Under the pieces are notes generated by a model, which searched no databases, was not told where the DNA came from, and saw only the letters and a list, made by a program, of their open reading frames with translations. A stretch of 64,000 nt of DNA from Zingiber officinale (taxonomy: Eukaryota; Streptophyta; Magnoliopsida; Zingiberales; Zingiberaceae): contig NC_056000.1 in the NCBI RefSeq assembly GCF_018446385.1, positions 36,307,511 to 36,371,510 on the forward strand, read 5' to 3'. Both the position numbers and the translations under genes were made by a program. Shown here one piece after another: positions 1-10,873 of the stretch; within the stretch, counting starts at the first letter, position 1; every line of letters starts with the position of its first letter.

Positions 1-869
1 ATACTTAGATAGGTAATCTAGGTATATTTTATTTATGCTAAACTTTGCCATGATTATTTGCCCATCATATGTCATGACATCATGTCTATTTTTACATTTA
101 TGTTTTATTATGAAAAATCCAAAAATACCATGTCATGACATTCATACATCAAGTAGTTATAGGATATTTTCTTTTGAAAATTATTTTATCTAGATGTATG
201 CCATAGCATAATCATGCATTAAGTTTAATTCCTTGTAATTAAGGACAAATGACATTTAACAACACTTATTAACAAGTGACATCCTGGGTGGATGTCTAAT
301 ATCTCTAAAATGCCTAGATAGATATGCATGATCCCTAGAATAGGGCAAAACCAAATTTTACATCTCACAAAGACCTATAAGATGACTTGTATGTGTTTTG
401 TCCACAATAGATACAAGTGAGATGTTAGGATGATGAACAAAACTCAACATGTTGATTTAGTGCATTCTTTTGAGTTTTAGGTTCATCAAAACACATAGTT
501 ATGTGTTTTCCCATCATTGGGAAAGCTAATGTACAAGTCATGTGCATTAAGCCCAAGGAATGTGATGGGATATTGGTTTTGAAAATTATTTTAAAAGACT
601 TTTGGAAAACCTTGGTGAAGGCTATCTTTTGATAGTAATCACCATTGAATAGTTAGACACAAACTTGAAGAAAACGCTAAAGTTTTAGCAAGTTTTCAAG
701 CTTGTGTCAATCTTTGAAGATATGATATATTTTCATAGAAAACTATTTTTCCATGATAAAGTATGCCCTAAATAATGTCTGCACGAAATTTCATGATTTT
801 TGGATTTTTGTAGATTTTCTAGGGGTTTCTGAAGTTGGCTGAATTTGAAATTCAGCAACTATCAGAGCT

Positions 870-1045
870 CCGATCGATCCATGGATCGATTGGAGTGTCT
901 GAATCGATCAGTGGATCGATTCAGAAGGCAATTCTAGCGAGCAGAAGCTCGCTGGATCGATCAGCCGATCGATCCAAGAAGACTGAATCGATCGGTGGAT
1001 CGATTCAGCAGGGTTCAATCGATTGGAACCCAACTCCAATCGATC
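870..1045. repeat. Cluster of GATCGATC dyads inside the Sirevirus-like element
   Basis: About five imperfect palindromes built from GATCGATC half-sites separated by four bases. The same units occur in the 3' LTR at 2519-2910, but this group lies about 840 bp upstream of the LTR. An apparent open frame (835-1056) only reflects the repeat and encodes a low-complexity Ser-Ile-Gly-rich peptide. Confidence 0.8.
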
Positions 1046-1870
1046 GAAGATGCTGATTTTGGCTGGGAAAGCTTATTTTCAGCATTTTGAACCTATTTTA
1101 GTCTAGGTAACCATTCCAAACCCCTGAAAATACATTTATATACATAAAAAGGGTGTTTTCGTGTGGAAAACAAGGATGGATTGGTTAAGGAAGGCTAAGT
1201 TGAAGTTTAGGTTGAGGTTTGTTTCAAATTTTGAATATTTGAACCTCAAAACTTCTAAAATTGGGTTTCCTAAAGTTTTGGAGATTCCAAGTCATTGTTG
1301 GTGCAATGACAGAAGTTACCACCATGTCTTTAGGGGGAGGGACTCTTTAAAGACATGAAAACTATTTTTCATGAACCTTGGAAGGTGGTCAACCTTCCGT
1401 TAAGAACATGCTCAAGGTTGAGCGTTTGAACTTTAATGGGGAGTGGATATCCTCATTGTTCAAGTGGCTTCAAGTGGATAATGCTCAAGGATGGGCATTT
1501 GCCTACATTGGGGGAGAATGTAGGGTTAAGGTTAATGAAGGGTATGTGACCTTCATTATCGTGTTGATCACAACGAGTGAAGTTGTGAACAACGATGAAC
1601 AACTCTTCAGGGGGAGAGTTTTCAACAAGTGAATTTGTTGATATGTGCCCAAAAATGGGGCATGGTTTGATGTGTGCCAATAGGGGGAGAATGAAAGGGA
1701 GTAAGTTAGGCTTTCATTATCTAGAGGGAGTTTGCCCTCTTAGGGGGAGAATGAATGGCTTAACTTATGTATTCATTACCTAGTGGCATGAAGAAGGTTT
1801 AGGCTATGAGATTAGCTTAACTTACATGTGGTATTGTAAGTGATAGTGTTGGTATTGTTAAACATCAAAA

Positions 1871-1880
1871 AGGGGGAGAT
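1871..1880 (+). other. Polypurine tract of Sirevirus-like element
   Basis: AGGGGGAGAT lies immediately before the LTR start TGTTGG at 1881. This is the usual plus-strand primer position for an element read on the plus strand. Confidence 0.85.
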
Positions 1881-2014
1881 TGTTGGTGCAACATCCTTAG
1901 GTCAAGGTTGACCTGGTTGACCAAGCTTGAGTCTTGGTTTGGGTTTCGATGTTTGACAATGCAAGGTTGATTGAAGAAGAGTCAAGTAGGTCAAGGATGA
2001 CCGGATACTTGACT

Positions 2015-2220
2015 GGGAAGTCCTAGTGAGTGAAGCTAGGCAGGAGGAAAATCCTGGTGAGTGAAGCCAGGTGAAAGACCTAGTGAGTGAAGCTAGGCAA
2101 TTGGGAAGTCCTAGTGAGTGAAGCTAGGCAGGAGGAAAATCCTGGTGAGTGAAGCCAGGTGAAAGACCTAGTGAGTGAAGCTAGGCAATTGGGAAAGTCA
2201 TGGTGAGTGAAGCCAGGCAA
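2015..2220 (+). repeat. 88-bp tandem repeat in LTR
   Basis: Units starting GGGAAGTC at 2015, 2103 and (partial) 2191 repeat every 88 bp. Each contains smaller repeats of the form CTAGTGAGTGAAGCTAGG. Confidence 0.9.
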
Positions 2221-2518
2221 GAGAAATCCAAATGGGTCAAGGTTGACCAGACATCTGGTGAGAGTCCAAGTAGGTCAAAGGGATTGACCGGATACTTGGC
2301 ACGAGAAAGAAAAGTCCAAGTAGGTCAGAGGGACTGACCGGATACTTGACAAGAAGAGAAAAGTCCAAGTGGGTCAAAGGTATTGACCAGACACTTGGTG
2401 AGAGAGTCCTAGCTGGTCAAGGGTGACCGGATGCTAGGTCTTATGTACCAACAAGTCATGGTTGACTAGATGTTGGTTTAGGGGGCTTTAGACTTGGTTT
2501 TGGACAAAAACCAAGATC

Positions 2519-2910
2519 TGGATTGATCAGCCGATTGATCCAGCAGGTTTGGATTAATCCGTGGATTGATCCAGCAGGTTTGGATTGATCCGTGGATTGA
2601 TCCAGCAAGGTTTGGATTGATCCGTGGATCGATCCAGCAGATCTAGATCGATCAGTGGATCGATCCAGAAGATCTGGATCGATCCGCCGATCGATCCGGT
2701 GAGTCCCCGCGAACAGAACCCCTCTGGATCGATCCAGAGGTCCCAATCGATCAGTGGATCGATTGGGACGCTGCTGCTTCGCGCGATAAGCGCTGGATCG
2801 ATCCGTGGATCGATCCAGGCATTTTTCCAGAGCACAGAGGCGCTCTGGATCGATCCGTGGATCGATCCAAAGCCTCCCCGATTGATTGGGAGCAATCCAA
2901 TCGATTGGGA
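2519..2910. repeat. Cluster of 22-bp GATCGATC dyads in Sirevirus-like LTR
   Basis: About ten units with the layout GGATCGATC - 4 bp - GATCGATCC, some with an A or T in place of C or G. They are separated by 10-30 bp. Each half-site is itself a GATCGATC palindrome. CpG and GATC sites are dense here compared with the AT-rich surroundings. Confidence 0.9.
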
Positions 2911-3420
2911 TTCGACCGTTGGCGTCGTTTATAGCTGTTGGCGTGCGATTCCTTCAGGATCTCTTCACCGATTCATTTCAGATCTTCACCAGCTCCTCCA
3001 CAACTCTTCTCAAGCTCGAGATCGCCAGTTCTTGAAGGTTCTTGGAGGCTCTTCCAAGTCAAGAGGCGGATCAAAGAAAGAAGAAGAAACTAGGGTTAGG
3101 GTTTGTGCACTCATTGTAAGCTTGTAAGCTTGTATTTCTTTACTACCCTTTCTTCTTCTTGTATTGAGTCTTGTAGGGCTTCTCCGCCCTTGGTAGTTAC
3201 CATAAAGGAGAGTTTCATTAGTGGAGGGTGCGTGCGTTGTGTGGATCCTTGGATTAGTCACCTCCCTTGGAGGTGGATACCAAGTAAAATCCAAGTGTTA
3301 GCGTGTTTGTATTTGTTTCTTTGTATTTCCGCTGCGCATCCTTGAAGAAACAAGCAACGCCGAGCAACGAGAACGCGAAGAGCTATTCACCCCCCCTCTA
3401 GCTACTTTTCGGTCCTAACA

Positions 3421-5873
3421 TGTGCTTCCAGACGGGAATGCCTCCCTAAATAAAATTTTACAATACGTGTCGATTACATCCCCTCTTGTCAACATTTCTC
3501 CATTCACACCAGATAAAAGGGAATACAAATTTAAACAAAAGGGTGGTTCCTCCCAAACTATATCATTTGTAAACCTACAAAGTAAACAAATCACAGATTA
3601 TTTTTACAAATTTCTTTTTGATAACCTTAGCCCAAATATGTAATCAGATATGCATATATTATACTTTACTATTCAACTATTTAATTTACATACTTTATTT
3701 CCTCCAAGGCTTTTAACAAGTACGCCACCTCTTCGTCTTGTTTTTTTTTCTTGGAAGACTTAAATTGCTTCTTCACATACTATGCATACAAACAAAAAAG
3801 GCAATTAGATAATCCATTATATCTAACAAATTACAAAGAAATTTGCATATATCGTCTTACAGCAATTGCTTGTTTCCTCATTTTGTCATATTTGGCAAAC
3901 ATTTCTACATCCTTGTCTGCCTCTTCATCAGATTTATCTTCCATCATTTGTATAATATTAATTTCTTCTTCCATTTCATCCAAACCTATTTTTCCTTTCC
4001 CCTTGTCCACAACAACATATTCTTTGACAAATTTTTTTCCTTCTCCTATACTTGTAACTTTTTCCGCAAGCTCACTTATATGTATATTTCTACGCTGCCT
4101 CTTAGGTAAAGTTTTGAGCCACAATGGACTATCAATTGGAGTATCCCTGTAATCATAGCGACTTCTGTCACGTCCTCTCCTACTTCTTGTTGTAACACCT
4201 ACAGGTTCAATTTGAGGATCGTCTACAGGCTCGCTATATTGAGATTCCATGCCTTTTTTTTCAACTATTTTAAGTAACTCTTTCACCATCTCCTTCAATT
4301 GCATGTTCTCCATTGTTAGCTCTTTATTTATGTTTGCTTGAATAATGCAATTACAACAATCCTTATTAATCTGCCTTCCTCCTACACTCACTTCAATTTG
4401 TGATGCCTCCATTGCATGTGGACTGTCCTCAACGCCAGCAAGGTTCTCAACCAATGATCTTTCATCTTGGTTAGGGATTAGGTTAATCACAACCTGTAAG
4501 AATATTAAACCACATGTTAAAACCATACTTTTTTACCAAACTATAGTCAAAGTATTCTAAATTTACCTCTTCAGATGAAACTTGGTTATTCATTTCTCTC
4601 ACCTTACTAATATGTGAAGGAATATTCCTCCACTTATTTATTCTGGCTCCTTTTATTTTGTATGGTTTTTGGATTGAAACATGCTCCAAAAACCATGTCT
4701 GATTCACCATGACAAGGGTTAACTATTTTATAATTGTTCGCAAAATATTAAAAATTTTCACACAAATTAAACACTTACTGCCAAAAGACCAGCAAATCCC
4801 TTTAGGTAAGGGAGGTTGGTGTTAGCATGTTTTGTCTCAGTTGATGAAAATATGTCCCCAATCTTAGGTAATTGTGGAGCCATAAATTCATGGATTGATT
4901 CAACCCAGTTGAACCTATCAAGATTCTCAAAATCATCTACTATATCTATAAGACTTAACGGGACCTTATATGTACTAGAAGAAAATAAGACACAAACAAA
5001 TATATACAAAATATAGAATTTGCAAAATAATAAAACATCATCTTCGACTTCAACGCGATTGCCATAAAATTTAAGCAACTCCTCAATTCTTGATCTAGTA
5101 GCTTCTTTTTTGTTTGAGAAGTAAGTTAGAAAAAGGTCACTGGATGCTTTAGCTGAATCAATCGGAATTGAAGCTCCTCGGTCTGCAATACCGAGCAGCA
5201 ATGAAACGTCTCCTCTTGTGAAGCAAACCGGAACACCTGACCAAGTTAAATTATTATTAGAATTCTACCAACACATACAAAAGTATTAGGAACCCCGTGG
5301 ACATGATACAATGTCATATCAAGAACTGATACTCCATCGTATCAGACCCACGTTGGGCCTGATAAGATGCCGTATCAGGTCCACGTTGGGCCTGATACGG
5401 CATCGTATCAGCCCCACGTTTAGCAAAAGCTTAAATTTTACCATACAACTACTTTGTAATTAAAATACAAATTTATAAATTGTACCTGAGAATCTAAAGG
5501 TTTGACTACTTGAATCCCAATTTTCAAATATATTTACCAAAATCCCACGGATGTGCTGCATATCTTCTATGTCCAAAAAAATACGAAAGGGTGACTGTTT
5601 GATCAGCACTATGTATCGGTCATGTAAAATAACACCGCCTCCATGCGTTCCTTTCTTCGTGGATGGTTGAAAAAAACTTTTAAAGTGACCGAGGACACTG
5701 TTCCAATGCAGTTTCTGTCCAACATCAACTGAACCCTATACTTTATAAAAATAAAAAATTTTAAATCATACTAGTTCAGCTTCTCAATATCACAGAGTTT
5801 GTAAAATGATAACCTTTACAGCTAATTGATGTGGCGAGGATGATGATTCATCCGATTGACGTCTTTGCGCCAT
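3421..5873 (-). pseudogene. Ulp1-like / DUF1985-type plant gene, seven exons, broken by retrotransposon insertion
   Basis: I reconstruct seven exons: 5873-5820, 5735-5486, 5236-4779, 4698-4567, 4493-3861, 3779-3694 and 3574-3421. Every junction is GT-AG and phases agree (1767 nt, 589 codons without a stop). The start is ATG at 5873 (MAQRRQSDESSSS). Exons 3-4 resemble the DUF1985/plant-mobile-type region that precedes Ulp1 proteases (CFTRGDVSLLLGIADRG; VPLSLIDIVDDFENLDRFNW). Exon 5 is charged and ends in a KKKK-rich linker. Exon 7 (DIVWEEPPF, LTRGDVIDTYCKIL) looks like the entrance to a C48 cysteine-protease domain, but the Sirevirus-like LTR replaces everything after codon 589 and supplies a stop two codons on. 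The His, Asp and Cys of the protease are therefore missing. Such genes are often carried by Mutator-like transposons. No terminal repeats were identified. Family assignment is from memory of motifs. Confidence 0.7.
5339..5421. repeat. 32-33-bp tandem repeat in intron 2
   Basis: Three units beginning CGTATCAG at 5339, 5371 and 5404, each followed by CCCACGTT or TCCACGTT. They are GC-rich within an AT-rich intron, and the unit contains inverted TATCAG/CTGATA arms. Confidence 0.85.
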
Positions 5874-7929
5874 TATGATACTAGCTGATTAATGTAATGT
5901 AAACCCTAGAATCCTTCACTGATGGCTCACGAACACTCTTGGTTTTTAATTAAACTGAAATGCTAGCTAGATGGCGCTTGAGAAAAACTCGAACTGATGG
6001 CTCACGAACACTAAACTAGGGTTTCACAAGACCGAGCTGCACTCGCATGTCACGAAGGAGGGAAGTACCCTAATGATCGTTTTTTTTTAATATCTAAGTT
6101 TTTTAAAAATGTGGTTCGGATGCCTGGGAATTGATGACTGATCAGAGGTGTTGGTTGGCGGTATGATTATATTCGGTAATATACATCACTTACCTGCGCC
6201 TTTTGGTAAATACAAAACCGTAATGCGCTTTTTGGTAAATACATTAACTATAGTACGCCTTTTGGTAAATTGCCGTTGATCCTTTTAGAGTTCTAGTTCT
6301 TCAAAATACTATTAGTTTTACAATTGGGCTAGCTTGCATGCATACCCTTTTTCAAATCATCCTTGGTCCCAACCCACGATCCAAGCCGACCCATCGACCA
6401 AGTTGGGCCTCACATGGCACAGCCCAATTATTCTCAAGCCATGTCAAACATGAGCCATCAATCTCAGGCTAAGTCACGGACGACTTGACCCAATTACTAC
6501 CTGTAAAGAGGACTTTGAATTAGTCTTCACCAACGAGCAAGATAGAATCAGACAGCAATGTGGGTGTGCATCGCAGGGCAGGCAAGCAAACAACCATTGA
6601 TAGATAAGGATTCCTTTACCCCCTTTCTTTTCATTAGGTGAACAATTTTGATCCATTCCCTCTCCCTTTGTTTTTTTCTTTAGCTTGAGATTGTTTTGAA
6701 TTTGGCTTGAGTACCATGTTTAAATATTTTATATTATCAACTAGTCAGCTTAATATTATAATCTTTATTTATTTATTTATTTATTTATTTTAAGACCATA
6801 ATCTATTTATAAATTTAATTAAAATTTTATTAATAAATATAATTCATAAATTGACATTTATTAATAATATTTACTCATAAATATTTAATTCATTTATATG
6901 ATAAAAGATTGACACGTTCATCTTAAACATATTTTATGAAGTGATTTTTCTAAATGGAAGGAGTTGAGTGATTTTTCTAAATGGAAGGGGTTTTATTTTT
7001 CGAAGAAATATATCATGGAGAATGACTCACTTTATTAAATTTAGATAATCATTTTTCACTATATACTATATCAACTACCCTAAAACGTCGCGTGTGTAAT
7101 ATAATATATTGAAATTATATTGACCCTTTATAATTAAATTATATTAATTAAAATATTTTAGCATTAAAATACTAAAGTAGAGTTATTAGGATAAAATACC
7201 TGACTTTTGAAAATCTAAATTATTTGGGTCTTTGAAAATCCGAATTGTTTGTATTTTCGAGTGTCACTCTTACGGTTTCCCTATGAAAAAAATTAATTTA
7301 ATTTAATATTATATTTATCTTAGTAAAAAAACTAAAAAATATATATTTTTTTAACATTGTCGGTCTAAAATATTTATAAAATCTTCTTTGATCGTAGTAT
7401 TGTCAATTCTAAGATATGAGACTAAATAGAACTATATTTTTTATATAAAACAACCAGAAAAAAATTAATGATGAGAAAAATTCATAATAATATACCGCAG
7501 CTGAATCTCGAAATCTAGATCACTGATTGTTTCGCTTGTGGAATTACTAATAAACTTTGAAATTATTTTAAGTGTGAATAGAAAAAGGATATTAACGTAA
7601 ATTCATTTTAGGTTTCACCAAAGTTAGTTAGTAAAGGTGAGAGATTTTTAATAAAATAGTAAGATATTTATGGAATGAGTGGAAGGAGAGAGATTAAAAA
7701 GAAATATTATTTTATTTTTAGGTAGTGATTTCATTCCTTAAATTTAGAGAATCACTATTCATCCAATCTAAATTTAGGAAATAGATAGATAATTGATGTA
7801 AAGATTTTTTTAGCTACCCAATTTAAAATTTAAGATAAAATTTGTAGATAAAATAATTGATATAGGTGTTCTAAATGAAAGAGTGATTTAGTAAATAATA
7901 TTTTCCCCTCTCTTTCCCTCCCTCCCTCC
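5874..7929. other. AT-rich intergenic spacer
   Basis: No convincing gene. Near the Ulp1-like start are a direct repeat of GATGGCTCACGAACACT (5921 and 5996), an AAACCCTAG box and three ~29-bp units with CGCCTTTTGGTAAAT (6196, 6225, 6255). There is an (ATTT)n tract near 6760-6792 and a duplicated 27-bp segment at about 6943-6995. The rest is AT-rich. Confidence 0.6.
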
Positions 7930-7937
7930 CTCCTCCC

Positions 7938-8494
7938 TAGAGCTATCAGATGAGCCAATCCGTGGCGGGGCGGGTCGACCCGTGGCGGGCTAATCATTTG
8001 GTGGGACGGGGCGGGGCGGGGCGGGCCAACCCGCCAACTTGACGGGTTGACAAATTTCCAACCCAACTCATTCTAAGGTGTGTTGGGGGTTTAGGGGGAC
8101 AACCCGCGGGTCCATCAAAAATTTTTAAAAAAATAAAAAAATATTTTATATCTTCAACATTTTACTTCGAAAAAGTTTTCTACAATTAAATGTATACATA
8201 AACATGTATTTTAAATATAAAATAAATACAAATAAGTATTTATGTTGGATGAAAAGTACTATTTTATTTTAAAATTATAATAAAGAACGATAATAAATTG
8301 GTCTAAAACTTAGCTTACATATGCTTTTCAACTCGCGGGCCAACCCAAGCTTGAGCGGGCCGACCCGCACGGGTCGCGAGCCTAGGTGGGTCGGCCCACG
8401 ACGAATTTGGGTTGATAAAATTCCAACTCAATTCGCTTAAATTATTTGACAGAACGGACCAACCCGACAGGCCCAACACAAATTGACAGCTTTA
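7938..8494. mobile_element. hAT-superfamily MITE with perfect 8-bp target duplication
   Basis: The element starts TAGAGCTATCA and ends TGACAGCTTTA, giving imperfect terminal inverted repeats (TARAGCTRTCA). It is flanked on both sides by CTCCTCCC (7930-7937 and 8495-8502), an exact 8-bp duplication as made by hAT transposases. Subterminal DNA has GGGGCGGG and CGGGTCGACCCG repeats. It has no coding capacity, so it is non-autonomous. Confidence 0.88.
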
Positions 8495-8502
8495 CTCCTC
8501 CC

Positions 8503-9118
8503 ACTCTTCGTTTCACGTCTTCAGCTCCTCTCCCCCTCCAAGTAAGCAAGCGTCAAAGTAGTGCCAGCAGTGCTGCCGTGTCATCTCGCAGCGAGTTGGG
8601 CCATGGCGTCATGCTCCCGAGCTGTCACTCGCCACCGACACAAACAGACTGGATCCTCTCCAACCACAACAGCATCTAAGTTATGAAAATTCAAGCATCT
8701 CTAACGGATTCACGTTTTCAAAGTGGGGTCCATAACTTACGACGAGTGTAGCGAGAAATTCGCCTAACTTTTACAATCTTCGTTGGACGAGATCCTCAAA
8801 ACCAGGTCCCTACATTTCGCCGATCGCCATCGCTTTTATTATCACGTGATATTTAAACCCACTTCCACGTTAATCTCCCACGGTGATGCTACAATGTTTA
8901 TCCAACCCAGGACATTACCTTTCTTGCTATAGGGTTAACGATATCGGTAGCCACGGTCCAGCTTCTGCTGAGATTCGAGGGTACTTTGGGACACACTTTT
9001 TCAGCGTGCGGTTTTTCTGGAAAATAAATAGGACTTGGAGTCTCCTGCTTTGGCAATAAGAAATCTGGACCTCTGCTCTTCTCCGGCGAACTCCGGCGAG
9101 ACAAGAAGACGCCCAAAG
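8503..9118 (+). promoter_or_regulatory. Upstream region of the KdsD-type gene
   Basis: This 616-bp stretch lies between the hAT MITE and the chosen isomerase start and should hold the promoter and 5' UTR. I see no unambiguous TATA box. An in-frame ATG at 9035 would add 28 residues without family resemblance, so I place it in the 5' leader. Confidence 0.45.
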
Positions 9119-10873
9119 ATGGGATCTTTACCTCCACTGCCGATGGATGTTCCCAGATCCTGCGTCAAGATCGATGCGGCAGAGCTCGGCCGCCTGTTCC
9201 AGGCGCAGCGTCTCCACATGGAGCACTTTTTCGACCACCTCGACATCGCTCAGGCGGCGGACTTCGCCCAGGCCCTCCTCGACGCACCCGGCGCCATCTT
9301 TTTCTCCGGCGTCGGGAAGTCAGGCATCGTCGCCCAAAAGCTCGCTCAGACCATCGCCTCCCTCGGCTTTGCTCGTGCCGCCTTCCTCTCCCCCGTTGAC
9401 GCCCTCCACGGAGATCTCGGCGCCGTCTTCCCAGGGGACCTCCTCGTTCTCATTTCTAAGTCCGGCGCCTCAGAGGAGCTTCTCGTCCTTGCCCCCTGCG
9501 CCCGTGCAAAGGGCGTGCGTCTCCTTTCCCTCACCTCCGCCAGCGTGGGCTCCGGCAATCCCCTTGCAGATCTCTGCGACGTCAATGTGCACCTTCCCCT
9601 CCAGCGCGAGCTCTGCCCCTTCGGCCTTGCTCCAGTCACCTCGGCGTCGATCCAGATGGTGTTTGGGGACACTATTGTTGCTGCCCTAATGGCGGCCAGG
9701 CGTCTCACCAAAGAGCAGTATGCTAGGAACCACCCTGCCGGAAAGATTGGGAAAAGCCTCATCTTCAAGGTAAACTCCGATCTGGTGTGCTCATTTTGTT
9801 GTTCAACAGATGAAAATCAGATTTTTGTTGGAAAATTTAATCCATTCGTTTCCAAAAATGCAAATCCACCTCTTTTCTTGAAAGAAAATTGAGGCATACA
9901 TAACACATGCATTTAGAAGAGTTATATATTTATCGCTAGCTTGATCTGTTCTTTGTTTATGTTAAAATGTTGATTTCCAATTAAGTACTTTTTGTTAGGA
10001 GCTCCCATTGTTTTACATGCTTACATAGCAATTTTGACCCTCCTAGAGTCAATAACCTGAGAAATCATGCTCAAACATCTCAATTACACCAGTTCTAATT
10101 CAACCTATCCAATGTGAGGTCGGAATTCGGCAAGAAGTGTCTTGCCTCAGTGTTGACTACCAAGAAATGGAGCTAAAAAACATCTCGGTCGCATGCATCT
10201 ATGGCTACATGATAAGTTTTCACACTATACTTCAACAGTTTCAACTAACTAGGAACTTCGACACTTGAGTTGCTGAGGCACGTTTTGATCACACTTAAAA
10301 CCAATTTTGAATCTTTCTCCCATCCAAACGCAGGTGAGGGATGTGATGAAGAAGAAAGAAGATCTTCCATTGTGCAAGGAACAAGACATGATAATGGAAC
10401 AATTAACAGAATTAACAAGCAAAGGATGTGGGTGTTTGCTTGTTGTTGATGAGATGCTTCATCTGATCGGGACCTTTACTGATGGTGATCTGCGGCGCAC
10501 ACTCAAGGCATATGGTGCAGCCATCTTCAACCTCACGGTTGGCGAGATGTGCAACAGGTATTTTCTCTTTTCTAATGTTCTTGAATATTTAATGATGTTT
10601 TTCTCAAGTTTCTGAATTATTATCCCTTTAGCTGCTTATATGGATATTATCTTCTTTTATCGACAACTGTTCTGATGTTTTGCTTTACCATGCTGATTAA
10701 AGAAGTTCTGAAACAGGAACCCAAGATCAATCAGCCCAGAAGCTATGGCTGTCGAGGCAATGGAGAGGATGGAATCACCCCCTTCTGCCGTGCAATTCTT
10801 ACCCGTTGTCGATGCCCGCAATGTTGTGATTGGTATCATCACCTTGCATGGACTGGTTTCAGCAGGCTTGTGA
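9119..10873 (+). CDS. KDSD: D-arabinose-5-phosphate isomerase (SIS domain plus two CBS domains)
   Basis: Interconverts ribulose 5-phosphate and arabinose 5-phosphate, the first step toward Kdo for pectin rhamnogalacturonan II. Exons 9119-9769, 10334-10557 and 10717-10873 join in frame (GT-AG introns) to 343 residues, the usual size for plant forms such as Arabidopsis SETH3. The SIS domain (residues ~30-215) has GVGKSG with Lys67, SKSGASEE with Glu119/120, [13 protein letters not shown] with Glu164 and [10 protein letters not shown] with His205. These match the four catalytic positions known in bacterial KdsD (mapped from memory). CBS1 begins VRDVMKK (~218) and ends [12 protein letters not shown]2 ends in [13 protein letters not shown] and the stop. 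The start [10 protein letters not shown] was preferred to the in-frame ATG 84 bp upstream because it agrees with plant homologues. Exon 1 is GC-rich, later exons and introns AT-rich. It appears intact and converges with the FPP gene. Confidence 0.95.

Larger units (their letters stand above)
1..1880 (+). mobile_element. Sirevirus-like Copia element, 3' internal region (left end outside window)
   Basis: Non-coding 3' internal part of an LTR retrotransposon, recognised because it runs directly into a purine tract (AAAGGGGGAGAT, ending at 1880) and a TGTTGG LTR start. No gag or pol frame is present, so the coding part lies left of the window or is lost. Copies of the tract (GGGGGAGA) recur at about 1331, 1511, 1610, 1682 and 1742. 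Repeated polypurine tracts are a known Sirevirus trait. The short open frames here have no recognisable domain. Confidence 0.75.
1881..3420 (+). repeat. 3' LTR of Sirevirus-like Copia element
   Basis: This 1540-bp LTR begins TGTTGGTGCAACATCC and ends TTCGGTCCTAACA, with a TG...CA boundary. Inside are 88-bp tandem units (2015-2220), ~60-bp units based on AGTCCAAGTAGGTCA (2267-2410), the GATC dyad cluster (2519-2910) and a TAGGGTTAGGG telomere-like box near 3095. The right edge abuts coding sequence of the interrupted gene on the minus strand. The 5' LTR and left target duplication are outside the window. Confidence 0.88.

Noticed and set aside
835..1056. Open frame of 73 codons rich in Ser, Ile, Gly and Asp-Arg-Ser
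   Set aside because: It is a translation of the GATCGATC dyads. Similar repetitive peptides appear in several frames on both strands wherever the dyads occur (also 2456-3127 and 37344-37730). No domain, no codon bias.
2519..2910. CRISPR-like array, from the regular spacing of near-identical palindromic units
   Set aside because: The genome is eukaryotic, spacers are short and partly repetitive, units are diverged, and the array lies inside an LTR copied in other elements.
6943..7890. Possible Tourist-like MITE between the 27-bp duplication and the hAT MITE
   Set aside because: Similar phrases (TCTAAATGRAAG, AAATTTAGA) occur at both ends, but I could not define inverted ends or a 3-bp duplication.
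9147..9768. Long open frames in other frames and on the minus strand over KdsD exon 1
   Set aside because: They are shadows of a GC-rich coding exon. Only the frame with SIS motifs and in-phase splice sites is coding.
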